The notes beneath the pieces were generated by a model that saw only the letters and a program-made list of their open reading frames with translations, made no database searches and had not been told where the DNA came from. From Mytilinidion resinicola (taxonomy: Eukaryota; Ascomycota; Dothideomycetes; Mytilinidiales; Mytilinidiaceae): DNA of 64,000 nt. Of this stretch, positions 42,231 to 53,462 are shown one piece after another. The position numbers were made by a program, and so were the translations under genes. Position 1 is the first letter of the stretch, and each line of letters begins with the position of its first letter. The stretch lies in assembly GCF_010093595.1 (NCBI RefSeq), contig NW_022985449.1:1380708-1444707 (forward strand), written 5' to 3'.

Positions 42231-43615
42231 ATGGGGTCCCTCCACCCAACCAAGAAGACAATGAAGGCGCAACAGTGAGCACATCCACCTCTCCTACAAA
42301 ACCTCCATCCTATCTACCTTTCGTCTCGGCAAAACCACCCATCCACGCCTTCAGAACCCCAAACTAACATACCCAACCCCCAGATACGACGCGCGCGACA
42401 ACGCGCTCCACCTCAACGAAATCCCCATCCCTTCGCCCCGCGCGCACGAACTCCTCGTCAAAGTCGCCTGCGCCTCGCTCTGCCACTCGGACGTCATGCT
42501 CTTCGAGCCCAACGACCAAGGCCTGATCCTGGGCAGCAACCCGTGCGTGACCATCGGGCACGAGGGCTCCGGCTTCGTCGTGGCGTCCGGCTCCGCCGAC
42601 CTGGGCTTCAAAGCCGGCGACAAGGTCGGCTTCCTGTGCGCGGTCGACTGCTGCTTCGACTGCTACGCGTGCCGGAACGTGCACAACAGCTGGTGCGTGA
42701 CGGGGAACACGAAGATGCAGGGGTTCACGGTGGACGGGTACTTTCAGGAGTATGTGTGTGTGGATGCGCGCGCGGCGATGGTGCTGCCGGAGGGGCTGGA
42801 TGTGTATAAGGCGGCGCCGCTGTTTTGTGCGGGGGTTACGGCGTTTCATGGGGTCGAGGATTGTCATCTGGAGGAGGGGAAGTGGATGGCGGTGGTGGGG
42901 TGTGGGGGGTTGGGGCATCTGGGGATTATGTATGCGAAGTGAGTGCGGCTTTTCTATCTTTTTGGGCGTCGTGGGCGGAGATTAGGAGGGGAGAGAATCT
43001 GCGTGTGGTGTTTGGAGATTGAACTGACGACGGGTAGGGCAATGGGCCTCAAAGTCATCGGCCTCGACATCGCGCCTCAGGCCCTCGACGCCGCGAAAGA
43101 ATCAGGCGCCGATCACGTCTTCAATACCATGACGGACAAGGACTGGCAGAAGAAGATTATCGAGTTGACCGACGGTGGTGTGGATGCGGCTGTGAACTTC
43201 ACGGCTTCGAAGAAATCGTACGATGACGCGCCGGCTATCATCCGCCCTGGGTCTGGAATCCTGATGGTGGTTGGAATCCCACAGAAGCCTATTGAACTGA
43301 ATGCGTTGGATATTGCGTTAGGCAGGTATCGGGTGCTAGGGAGTAACAATGGGAGTAAGTGATCTGAGGTAAGAGAATCGGTGGGTTGTGGCTAATCTCG
43401 CCATAGCATGCTATAATATGCGGTCGTGTATTGAGTTCAGCGCCAAACACAACATCAATGCACATCTAACACACTACAAGCTGGAGGAGGTGCCGAAGAT
43501 GATTGAGCTGATGGTAAGTTTGGTTTAGAGTGTTGCCACTTTGATAGGGCTTCGCTAACAATATTCGCAGAACTCGCATAAAGCCCAAGGGAGGATGGGC
43601 GTTAGGTTTGACTAG
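42231..43615 (+). CDS. Zinc-containing alcohol dehydrogenase (MDR superfamily)
   Basis: Five exons (42231-42274, 42384-42938, 43038-43354, 43407-43513, 43571-43615) give 355 aa, the usual size for a cytosolic zinc ADH. It oxidises alcohols or reduces aldehydes with NAD(P). GroES-like catalytic domain: ACASLCHSDVMLF (catalytic zinc Cys), TIGHEGSGFVVASGS (GHEGSG motif), VGFLCAVDCCFDCYACRNVH then SWC (structural zinc cysteines). Cofactor domain: WMAVVGCGGLGHLGIMYAK (GxGGxG), IGLDIAPQALDAAKESGADH, VDAAVNFTASKKSYDDAPAI and LMVVGIPQKPIELNALDIAL. C-terminus: HYKLEEVPKMIELM, NSHKAQGRMGVRFD. Substrate specificity is not readable. It is the last gene before the satellite array; its stop is about 215 bp from the first repeat signal. 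Confidence 0.95.
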
Positions 43616-43829
43616 ATTAATTAGTTTAGCACAATGGACATCCAAATACTCTCTAGGTTCTTCACCAACACCGGCTTCATACACGTCTTGGAACCTCCGC
43701 TGTAGTAGCAGTCGGAGGCATACTCTTCCTAAAATAACGACCAAGAGCATTATCCCTTTCGGCACTTATCCAAGCGAAAGGTCCACGCTGCGTAGTTGCT
43801 TTTCCATCCTCTTGCCTCAGCTCCCAAAT

Positions 43830-45370
43830 TAGGCGAACGTCAATAGCCTTGCCAAAGACCGGCGAGGCACCCCCACTCCCAAATCTTGTCGCCTGGTTGT
43901 AAGTTATAACGGAACCAACCGCGTAGAAGGAAGTTGATACACGCGGAGGGTGTACGCCGCGTCCCCCCTTTTATTGCGTATCCACAGCTTCTACATCGGG
44001 CTTCATATCAAACGGACATTTCTAGGCTTAAGAAAGGATGCTAAGGCGCCCCCGTTTCCAAAATCTATCATCCGGTTGCAAGTTCCTACGGAATCAACCG
44101 TGTAGAATACGATTTTGCAGACGCGGAGGGGTACGCGGCGTCCCCCTTTCCCTAACTATCCACAGCTCCTAAATCAGGCTCTATATTAGACGGACGTTTC
44201 TAGGCCTAGAAATAACGCTAAGGCACCCTCACTTTTATATTCGGTTACCTGGTTGCAAGTTGTAACGGAACTAACCGGGTAGATGAAAGTTTAATAGACG
44301 CGAAGGGGATACGCAGCGTACCCCTTTTTTCTGCATATCCACAGCTTTTGAATTGGAGCCTGGACTAAATCACCGTTTCCAGGCCTATAAAAGATGCGGA
44401 GGCATTCTCTCTTCCGACCTCTTTTATCTAGTCACAAGTTCTAACGGATTCAACCGCGGGAACCGGATTTTAGCAGACGCAGAGGGAGCACGCGGCGTAC
44501 CTCTTTTAACTGCGTATCTAGGGCCTTCAAATTAGGTACTATATTAAACGGACATTTCCAGGCCTAGAAAAGAGTGCTAAGGCACCCAGGCTTCCTAGCT
44601 CTGTCGCCTGGTTGCAAGTTTCTACAGAACTAACCGCGTAAGACGCAGTTTTGCAGACACGGAGGGCCCTCAGCGTAGTCGCTTCATACTACTTTTTTAA
44701 GGCCTTGAAATTTAGTCTATATTCTCTAGATTGCTCTTAGACATAAGGGTAATTAATAAGGTGCTCCCGCTTCTAAAGTTCGTCGCTTAGTTACAAGTTG
44801 TAACGGATTTAACCGTAGGAGACGGAATTTGGTAGACGTGGAGGGGGACGCGGTGTAGTTCCTTTTCGTTTCTCAAACCGCAGCGTGCAAATCGACGCTA
44901 CACTTTAGAGTTACTTGTGGACTTAAGAGAGATTGCTGAGGTACCCCCGCCTCTTTTATCTGTTAAGCAGTTACAAATTTTAACGGATTGAACCGTGTGA
45001 AGCAACATTTCATGGACGTGGAGGGTCCGCGGAGTAGTTGCTTCCTACTATTTCTCCACGCCCTCGAAATCGGGCCACCGTCCTGAAGCTAAGCAAAAGT
45101 AGTCAAGGCACTTCCGCCGTGTCGTGACAATAACTGGTTACTTCTTTTCACAAAATTGACCGTGTGAAAGAGGATTTGGTAGACGCAGAGGGCACGCAGA
45201 GGGCACGCGGAGTAGTTGCTTCTTACTACTTTTCTATACCTTCAAAATCGAGTCAACGTGCTTAAAGTAAGTAAAAGAAGCTAAAACACCTCCGCCGCCT
45301 TGTACTAACGATCGGTTACTTCTTTTTACATAATCAACCGCGCAAGATAAAATTTAGTAGGCGCGGAGGG
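43830..45370 (+). repeat. Satellite-like tandem array, ~178-180 bp unit, about nine diverged copies
   Basis: The landmark (T)AACGGA(A/T)..AACCG(C/T)G recurs near 43908, 44087, 44264, 44441, 44621, 44801, 44981, 45146 and 45326, i.e. mostly 177-180 bp apart. Each unit also carries, in order, AGACGCGGAGGG, CGCGGCGTACCCC or CGCGGAGTAG, TATCCACAGC, TTAAACGGACATTTC, AGGCCTAGAAA and GCTAAGGCACCC(C)C(G)C. Divergence increases to the right: copies after about 44640 replace the CCCC block by AGTAGTTGCTTC. No coding capacity. The unit has an internal palindromic centre (CGCGGAGGG..ACGCCGCG). Confidence 0.85.
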
Positions 45371-46430
45371 TACGTAGAGATGCTTCCGCAACCTTGCTTG
45401 GAACTTGTAAGCATGGACCCGATTCAGGAGGTATGTATGCAGGCTTAAGGAATATGTTGTGGGCACGTTGAGGGGTACGCTGCATGTTGTCAAATATGGA
45501 GGTATGCGGTTGGTTCTGTGACAACTTGTAACTAGATAAGCGAAAGCTTAACAGAGGGGCTTCAGCGGGTGTTTCCAAGAGGTAGTTTCGACGAGCTGAT
45601 TTAGAGGCTGTGGTAAAAGGATGGGAAGTAGCCATGTTAGGTATACGCAGAGGTGTGCGTGGCGTCTATGAACTATTTAGCTACGCGGTCCCTTCTGTAA
45701 GAACTTGTAACTAGAGGAGCGAAAGCTTAGTGGAGGAACTTCAGCGGGTATCCTGAAGGGGTACTTTCGACGAGCTGATTTAGGGGCCGCGGCAAAAGGA
45801 TAAAAAGCAGCCACGTTGGATGCACGCAGAGGTATACGCCGCGACTCAGGTTGCAGCACTACAACCTAGGATCAACAACTCATATGCCAGAAAGCTACTC
45901 TCCGAACATCAGCTGTAGAGAACCCAGCTGAAATCTCAGCTGTAGAGAACCGAGCTGAAGCCTCAGCTGTGCAGGGCTCATCTGAACTTACTAGCGCGCC
46001 ACCCTGGGGGTGGCCCCCTTCCTTCCCCTAGTATATATACAACTAGCTAGACGTCTATAGAAATCAGAGTTCACATCAATTTAACCTGAGTCCGCGTCTA
46101 TAAAAGATTGAGCTACGCGGTTGGTTCTGTAAGAACTTGTAACTGGATGAGCCAGAGCTTAACGCAGGGGCTTCAGCGGGTTTTCTTGAGGGATAGTTTC
46201 AAGCTGATTTAGAAGCCGCAGAAAGGGGATGAAAAGCGACCACGTTAGGTGCACGCAGAGGGGCACTCGGCGTCTGTCAACTTAAGTTTTATGGGGTTAG
46301 ATACATGTAATCTTACAACTACACGACCGCAAGCCAGTTGGAAGGGCTCCGGTAGGCTTCCTTAGAGCCCGAGAACCTTTCCGATTTAACCGCTGTAGTC
46401 ATAGGGTAAGAAGCTACTAGGTTGGGAGTA
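45370..46430 (-). repeat. Same satellite family in inverted orientation, about four copies
   Basis: From about 45400 the landmark appears as its reverse complement, GCGGTTGGTTCTGT..AACTTGTAACTAG, at 45505, 45685, 46117 and (diverged) about 46297. Subtracting the 253 bp added by the insertion at 45844-46096 gives spacings of 180, 179 and 180 bp. Blocks such as GCTGATTTAGAGGCTGTGG correspond to the reverse complement of CCACAGCTCCTAAATCAGGC in the direct array. So the two arrays are one family meeting head-to-head or tail-to-tail near 45370-45400. Confidence 0.75.
45844..46091. mobile_element. 248-bp inserted element, 9-bp terminal inverted repeats, 5-bp target duplication (solo-LTR-like or MITE)
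   Basis: The element interrupts an inverted satellite copy. Ends: ACTCAGGTT (45844-45852) and AACCTGAGT (46083-46091), perfect inverted repeats. Flanks: CCGCG at 45839-45843 and again at 46092-46096. Removing the element plus one CCGCG restores the 179-bp satellite spacing. Inside are three 27-bp tandem units starting CAGCTGTAGAGAACC (45910, 45937, 45964), a CCACCCTGGGGGTGG palindrome, a TATATATAC box near 46032 and an LTR-like 3' part (CAGAGTTCACATCAATTTAA). A 5-bp duplication and promoter-like content suit a solo LTR, though ends are not TG..CA. Confidence 0.75.
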
Positions 46431-47174
46431 GATATCGTTACAAGAGTAGCTACAATGGGAGGACCGTTTATCGTCGAAAAAGCGGCTGTTAACGAAGGAG
46501 TGGCCGTTGAACGGAGAAGACGTGTTGGTTGCTTGGCGTCGGTGGACGGCGGCTCGGACTTTCGAAATGAGAGGGGGTGGCGTAGGGCTGGTATGAGGCA
46601 CATCGCAGTGAAGAGTATGGAGATCCCCATCTGCTCGGACGTGGCAAAACATAGCTAAGTGCGTCTGTCTGTGCTGGTTGACTCGCGTGAGCCAGTATGT
46701 AAGGATGGGAGGCGTGGCAGGGTAGCAGGGGAAGGTTTAGGTAATGGAATCAGAAAAACACGACGTTGGAAACTAAATGACGATTGGTAGTGGAGTTTGA
46801 GTGGAGAACGGCAACATAGGGCACGTCAAACACATGACTTGTGCAATCATATGGTTGAACGAGATAGCCAGTCGATTAGATCTCTTTATCCGAAATGCTA
46901 AGATAAATATGATCTTGAAAATGCTCGTACTTATGCTCCTAAGGGTATCTTCTCTTCTCTAAAATATGTATGATGTGTTGCTAATTCGCTTGCGCTGTCC
47001 TCCCTTCGCATCGATCTATATGCTTCTTCATGCAAAAAGAAAATCGAAAATCGCTGAAAGGACCAGCTGAAAGATGAACTCCCGAAATGCCGTTCGTATG
47101 GTATAACGCTAATGAGAATGCAAAATGCCGCCAATGTCTAGATGTAGATTGAGTCAGGTTGGTATCGATGCTGC
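46431..47174. other. Intergenic, no gene seen
   Basis: Follows the last recognisable satellite copy and leads to the permease 3' end. AT-rich around 46850-46990. No domain-bearing frames. Confidence 0.5.
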
Positions 47175-49296
47175 TCAAGCGTAATCGCGGAGTATTTCTT
47201 CTGGGTCCTCGGCTGGAAGCATGTCTAGGAGGTCTTTCGTGCGTGGGCCGGTGTACTTGCTATCAGAATGTTAACATCTCCTCCGGCGCGAATGGGAAAA
47301 GTCGTGCACTTACTCTTTTGCCCCCATAAACCACCACGACATGCTAAATAGCGCAATGAAAGTAGCAACGCAGACGGCGTAGTTCATGTTGGCAGCCGTA
47401 ACTGGGTGGATGGTGGGGAGGAATAGAATTATACTGATGAAGATAACCCATGAGACTGCGATCGCGTTGATGGGCTTGCTCCATTTCCCCAGACTATATG
47501 GACCTTCGATGAACTGGACTCTGTTCTCGTAGACCCGGTGAGCAATTATGACGGCAATGTAGCTAAGATCTAGTGCAGGGGCCGTGATGTTGAAAATGGA
47601 GACGATGGTCAATGTGCTGCCGATGCCAATCAGGGTAAGGCAGCTACAGAAGAGGACGACAAGCCAAACAGCATTGACGGGCGTATGCGTATGGCGGCTG
47701 ACCTTGCTCCAGAACCTAACTATCGATTAGCATCACGGCTTAGCTCGAAAGGGGTGTACTAGGGTCCGTACCCTGAGAATGGAATCGCCTCATCGCGAGC
47801 AAAGGCATATGCCATCCTTGCGTTTGCGAGCATGGCGGAGCAACCGGTGAAGAACTGGACTAGGATGACGAAAGACCACATCACGGTGCCTCCGGTCCGA
47901 CCTCCTGCATTGAGGAAGATCTGTGCAACTGGCAACCCCGTTGGTGAACTCATGATTCCTTCGAAATCTGACATGCAGAAGCAGAAGGTCACGGTCAACA
48001 TCCAGCCGACGACTCCAGACACGAGGACTGCCGCCCTAATCGCCACAGGGCCGCGAATTGCTGCATCGTGGGTTTCCTCCGACATACTGAAGGGGTGTTA
48101 TGTCAGACTTGCTTACTTGCATGAACAGGGGTAGGAACTCACTGTGTTGTCCCATCATAGTCCGTCATCGTCCATGCAACCGACAAAAATCTAACAAGGT
48201 TAGTGGTTTATTCATCGGTGAGAGACGTCCAGTAATTACCCTAGGAGGAAAGAAAAGCCTTTGCTGCCCCAGCCTGTACCATCGTCGACCTCCGTGAATA
48301 CCCACTTAGCACTCTGCTTTTCGGGCGTCAAGACCAAGAGAGCGATACAGATGCTGATCGAAGCAATGACTTCAGGGGCCGTTAGAAGCAAGTAAGAAAG
48401 GGCTAGAAGAAGAGACTGACCATTGATTGGAGCAAACCATATGACAATCCTGTGCAACCATCTGGTGGTTAGCGAGCAGATGACGCCAAATACGCATAGG
48501 ATCAAGATGGTGAGTAGTACGGTTTGCAAGGCGGTCCTGCGAAGTAATGTGAGATCGTGAAGACCTGATAGGGGGACGTGACTCATACGGTGTGAAGGAA
48601 TACGTTCCATCCACGTAAGACGAATTCATGACGGCGGCTGCAAGAATCATCTGCGAGACGGTATATGCCACACTGGCCACACCTGCCGCCTGACCGAGCA
48701 AGTTGCACCACCCGATAACCCAGGCCCAGATGGCTACGTGCTCTGGCGGCACGACGTGTTTGGTGACAAAGTACATGCCACCCGCAGTGGGATACGCGGA
48801 TACCAACTCAGCCACTGTGAATATCAGTACTGAGAAGATGAATTCAGAAGGACAAGGGACACGTACCCGAGCTAGCTATGCACATGGCCATAACGCTCCC
48901 AATGAACCATGCCCATACTGCGGTTGCTGGTCCTCCGGCATTGATAGGGCTGCCGAACGTAGCAGGTACTGAACCTAGCACGCCTAGAATGGATATGGCA
49001 TAGGAGACCGTAGACCATTTGTTGAACTCTCGTCTGAGCTCCTAAGAGCGTGTCAACTGCTGAAGGATCTAGCGCGGGAAGCATAGGTCACGAACCTGCT
49101 TGTAGCCTATCCGCGCAAGCAGACGTTCGTCGTCGTCTTGAATCGTCGCCATCTGCCGTGGGCCTGGCTGCAGAGAAGTAGCTTCGGCTTCTTTTTGCGA
49201 TGATTTAGAGTCGGTATGGGCCAATGGCGGCGATTGAGCCGCAGAACCCGGCTGCTTCTCCGAGATGGAAGGCTGGAGGGGTTGACTATTTGCCAT
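47175..49296 (-). CDS. Amino-acid/GABA-type permease (APC superfamily)
   Basis: Multi-exon minus-strand gene from ATG 49296 (MANSQPLQPSISEKQPGSAA) to a TGA at 47175-47177. A hydrophilic N-terminus ends in LLARIGYKQELRREFNKWST, the conserved cytosolic entry to the first membrane helix of fungal APC permeases. About twelve membrane helices follow, e.g. YAISILGVLGSVPATFGSPI (GS..GG helix 1), LVSAYPTAGGMYFVTKHVVP, IWAWVIGWCNLLGQAAGVAS, FSFLLGFLSVAWTMTDYDGT, THMSEETHDAAIRGP, CSAMLANARMAYAFARDEAI, ITAPALDLSYIAVIIAHRV and a short tail. The helix-7/8 motif SEE is typical of the GABA permease/Uga4-choline group. It imports amino acids or related amines with protons at the plasma membrane; exact substrate unknown. 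Exon 1 ends at 49096; inner borders are approximate. Confidence 0.9.
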
Positions 49297-52200
49297 TGCA
49301 ACGGTTACCAACCGGTCATGGAGACGAAGTGCCTATGTGAATTGAATGGTGCCCGCAGACGGCAGGAGGGAAAGCGGGAAGAGTGTACAGAGAGGTACAA
49401 AGGTAGGAAGGTGGGATGATGGACTCGAGGGAGGGGTGAGAGATGAAAGGAAGGGCAAGGATTGCAACACGGCGTCATACGGGAGACATACTTCTATATA
49501 TCTTGCCAATCGGCGAGGGGTCGGTGTAGCAGGGCGCGCCGACGAGACGAGCAGCAGGACGGACCTTGCTGGCAGCCAACATGCCGTTACTTCGTGCCCG
49601 TAGCTGCTTAGCTCGGTCAGGGCATCCAGGCTCCGCGCTCGCTGCCAGGGATAGGCACACGTGCCGAAGGAGGCTGGAGCTGCACAGGAGGGTTACTGCT
49701 GAGTGGTCGACGAGCGGTACGAGGATTGGCGGTGGGTGACGGATGAATGGGGGGTGGGGGCGGCTCGATTGGGACAGGTCTTCGTGCAGGCCTCGCGGGC
49801 CCGTCGCGGGATCTGTACGACGGCGACGATGATCGCAGAGGGTGGCCCGCTGGACGATGCCTCTGCTGTGCAGCCACGAGGCCGGGCAAGGGCATCAATC
49901 AACCGTCGCGAGCGCAGCCGGCGCGGGCACGTTGCGTGTCAAATGGCCGAGCAGGACCTGGTTGGCGGGACCACGGTGCCGGGAGCAACAAGTGAGGACG
50001 GGCCAGGAAAGGTGCTCCCGGAGTGCTGTTCACGGCGAGCGTCTAGGCGCTATGTAGATATCTGAGCCGGGCGCAAGGCCGAAGCCGTTCGTGTAGTTTT
50101 GAAACCACCAGCGGGAGGAGCAACGCTAGAACTCGCCTTGAAACTGACCCGTGCGGCCCCCGCCTCGCCAAATGCGCACTTCAATTTCTCTCTCTTGCGG
50201 ACGTTGCTGGTCTCCTGAATCGGCAGCCGTGACCAATGCTGCGTCGTCTTGTGCCGATGGTCGCGGCTATGAATCGTGAACGACCCCGGGCCAACGCGAC
50301 TCATCACCACGGTGACACTGTCGTGCGGCGCCAACTCCCTGTCGTCGACGAATGTCGTCTTTCTGGCGGTGAGGCCCGGCTCTAATTGGTGCCATTGTCG
50401 CCGAGCAGTGCCGAGCGTGAGTTATCGTCGTCGGAGGCCAAGGTACAAGGCGTTACGATATACCATCGGCTTATCAAAAGAATCCCACGGCCCCGAGTAC
50501 CACTTCCTCCAACGGGACATGGGGACATCTGCAGCGTGGCATGATAGGGCGCCGTTATCCTGCACGACACCTTGCGCCCGATGTGGTGCAGCGCCTACTC
50601 AATATCCACCTCAGATAGCACTTCATCATTCCTCAGCGTAGCAGCGTCGCAGTCTTGTGCGGAACGTCAAGTCTTCAATGACGCGGCAGCAGCTTGCACC
50701 ATTCGCCTTCGGCATTTGCACTGACATGGTGCTGGTAGTGCTGATAGATTCGTGGGGTTCCAAGTCGCAAAAGCAGCAGCATAGCGGGCTCTTTTGAAGC
50801 TTCTCCCTTTCTGCATCCACCTGCATGGAGACGGGAACGACGGGTGGAAGCGGACCACTCCGAGGCTAGCCTCCTGTGCTGGCCACTTGGTCATTTTCCA
50901 CCTTTCCTTTTCAACACGCAATGTGGTAAAATTTTGTCTCCTCTCCGTGCCACGTCATGAACATGACTACTCTTTCCTGGGCCAAGGCGCCATGGATTTG
51001 GAACGAAATAATGCCGAATTCAGTCCCGAGGTAGCGGTCTGCCATCCATCGAGGCGGCGCGCCTGGATGCAATTGTCCGTATGACTTGTTGCAGCGCGGG
51101 GCGAAGGATGCAAGATAGATCCGACAGTATGGTACGCCGGTTCGCTTGAAGACTTGCCATCCATCTTTGCTGGGACGGCGTTTGATGCCGACGTCTCATT
51201 CCATCTTTGCCGGGAGGGCTGACCGTCCACGGCGCATCCCAGAGACACAAGGCGGCGGTGATGCATCCATCAATACTCTGGCATCTATCTCCTCCCACCT
51301 GCACTGTCTTGGCTGGATGGACAGTCGGTTAGAAGGCTGTCTGAACTAATGGAGAAAAAGAAAGGTATCGGGCGAGGCTACTGCGACCCGAATCGAAAGC
51401 CGTATAGTCGTCGATCCCGAAGGATTGCATGCTGCAGAAGCCTGCATCTGCATCTTCTTGACAACCTTCGATGCAGGAATCCCGGTGACACAACAGCGAG
51501 TCTCCATGGTGCCCGCAAACGCCATGTTTGATAAAGTGACGCCACGTTCTTGACAGCTGTCGCACAACAGCATCTTCCTTGTACTGCCGTCTCTGTTAAC
51601 GAGCATGTTCTTCAAGGAATCTACAGGTGGAACCAATCAAATCTCCATCCAGATTAAGCCACGGGTATGCTTGTTTTCCACCAAGAGGTAATCCAGCCAA
51701 CAGTTAAGAACGAACCTGGAAGCATGCCGCTGAATCATCACAAATACCCACCTGGGCAACTGAGTATCGCCAGACTGGGAAACCGAGGCCGCCCACTTGA
51801 AGCACCATGATATCTCACAAATACCGAAAAAGCAAAAGGTCGAAGTCCACAGGTAGGTAGGAGTATCTCCGACCCGATCCCGACTAATCGGGCCGGCCGT
51901 CGATCAGCCTTACGACCCGATCCCCGCTAGTCAATCAGCCTTGTCCCAGAGCTTGGGGACCAACAACACTCCAACACCGCCGCCATCCTCCTCCCACTAT
52001 ACCGCAGCATTACGGGCAGTTACCGCCAAAACATCAACGACGTCGACATCGACGTCGTGCCACCCGCCCCTCTCCAGGTTTCCCAAGTCCGCATCAACAG
52101 ACCAATGAACAAGACTCAACCCCAATTGCAAGCTTGTGAGAAAGTACCTCCTAGTAGGGAAGTGACGATAGAACCGTCGGAATCCACTCCGCCCCGTGAC

Positions 52201-53462
52201 CCCATCCGCACCTGCAACTTGCTTTCTGCAAGCTGCGAGTTTGAAGCACATCATAACCATTCCATGCATCACACCGCCTTGTTCATGCATGCAACAGTGC
52301 AGCCATCCCATCACAGCGCGCGGGGAACGCCCGGATGCACCGATCCGCAGCGACAAGGCGACGAACCAGCGCGTGCAGTGCTCCAGGCTCCCCTCACAAT
52401 CGAAGACGCAATCGCTCGTCGAGCGTCGTCTGCAGCTCCTCTCTGCCGTGATCAACGCGGGTGGGTTGAGCGAATGGCAGGCGGACCGGAGGCTATTGTA
52501 TGGTCATGTAAGTGCGTTGGCCGGATCCAGAATGCAAGAAACGTTCGTAGGTGGGATGAGAAAACTGATCTGTCACATTTAACCTGCCAAAAGTCTCCGC
52601 TTTCCTCGAGTGCTTGCGTTCGTACTGACTGTCCCTCCGCTCGCCTCACATGCTGCCGTCACACTACCCTCATCCGCTTGCCTCACTCATACCGCTGGCA
52701 CCCCTAGCCTCAACTCATGCACGCCGCACCCGCAATCGCCCCCCCCCCCTCCCCTCTCTACGCCCTGCTCGAGTAGCCAGAGATGATGCTGATGTGATGC
52801 TCGGTTCCCCAGCACAATCTCCTTCTCCTCTCCCCACTCTTGCCCACCCATCCACTCTTGCTTCAACTTCACGTCTCGCCAGCCGCTCTCAACACGTGCG
52901 TCAATGGGTTAGCTCTGCGTTGCTCACGAGCCGCTATGGATCGATGGTCTATCTCTGTTTTTCTCACGTCTCGCGTCCACAACCCTACCCATACGCAGCC
53001 CTCACAACACAATAGTTCGATGGCCTATCTCTGTTTCGCTCACGTCTCGTGTTCGTGGCTCTACCCGTATCACATCTTCTACCTTCACCGTTAATCTTCG
53101 TCAAACCAGACAAAACAAGAAAGAATTATCCACTTTGCGTCGACCTCACGTACCACAGCACCAGATCATTTTCCTCAGACCTTGTATTAACGGCTCTACC
53201 TATCCGCAGCCCTTCTGCCTCCACCGATCATCCATCTTTCGTGAACAAGAAAAAGACTAGGGGGGAATCAATTAAGCAAAAAAGAAAAAAGGGCAAGTTA
53301 CACAGCATCAAAATCGCCTCCTTCATCACCCGTCCATGTCCAACGCCGGTGAGAAGAGAGAGCCTTTTCTCCACAGCCATCCGGAGTCGTCCATCATCAT
53401 CCTCGCCATAACCTACCTCCCCAACCATGCTCGGCGACTAACCAGCCACCCCCCAGCCCAAC
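49297..53462. other. 4.2-kb gene-free region
   Basis: No frame with recognisable domains on either strand. 49500-51000 is relatively GC-rich. A direct repeat with core CGACCCGATCCC(C)G lies at about 51869 and 51913, each followed by ATCAGCCTT. Another imperfect duplication (TCTATCTCTGTTT then CTCACGTCTCG) lies at about 52949 and 53025, 76 bp apart. 52600-53400 is pyrimidine-rich. It could hold a long 5' leader, a noncoding RNA, or relics of old repeats; nothing decides between these. Confidence 0.5.

Noticed and set aside
45354..45859. Minus-strand open frames of 93 and 60 codons in the satellite
   Set aside because: They are repeated in successive satellite copies only because the repeat itself recurs, and have no start context or conserved protein features.
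43830..46430. CRISPR-like or rDNA spacer interpretation of the regular repeats
   Set aside because: Units are contiguous ~179-bp satellites without constant short repeats and unique spacers, and no rRNA or 5S sequence is recognisable.
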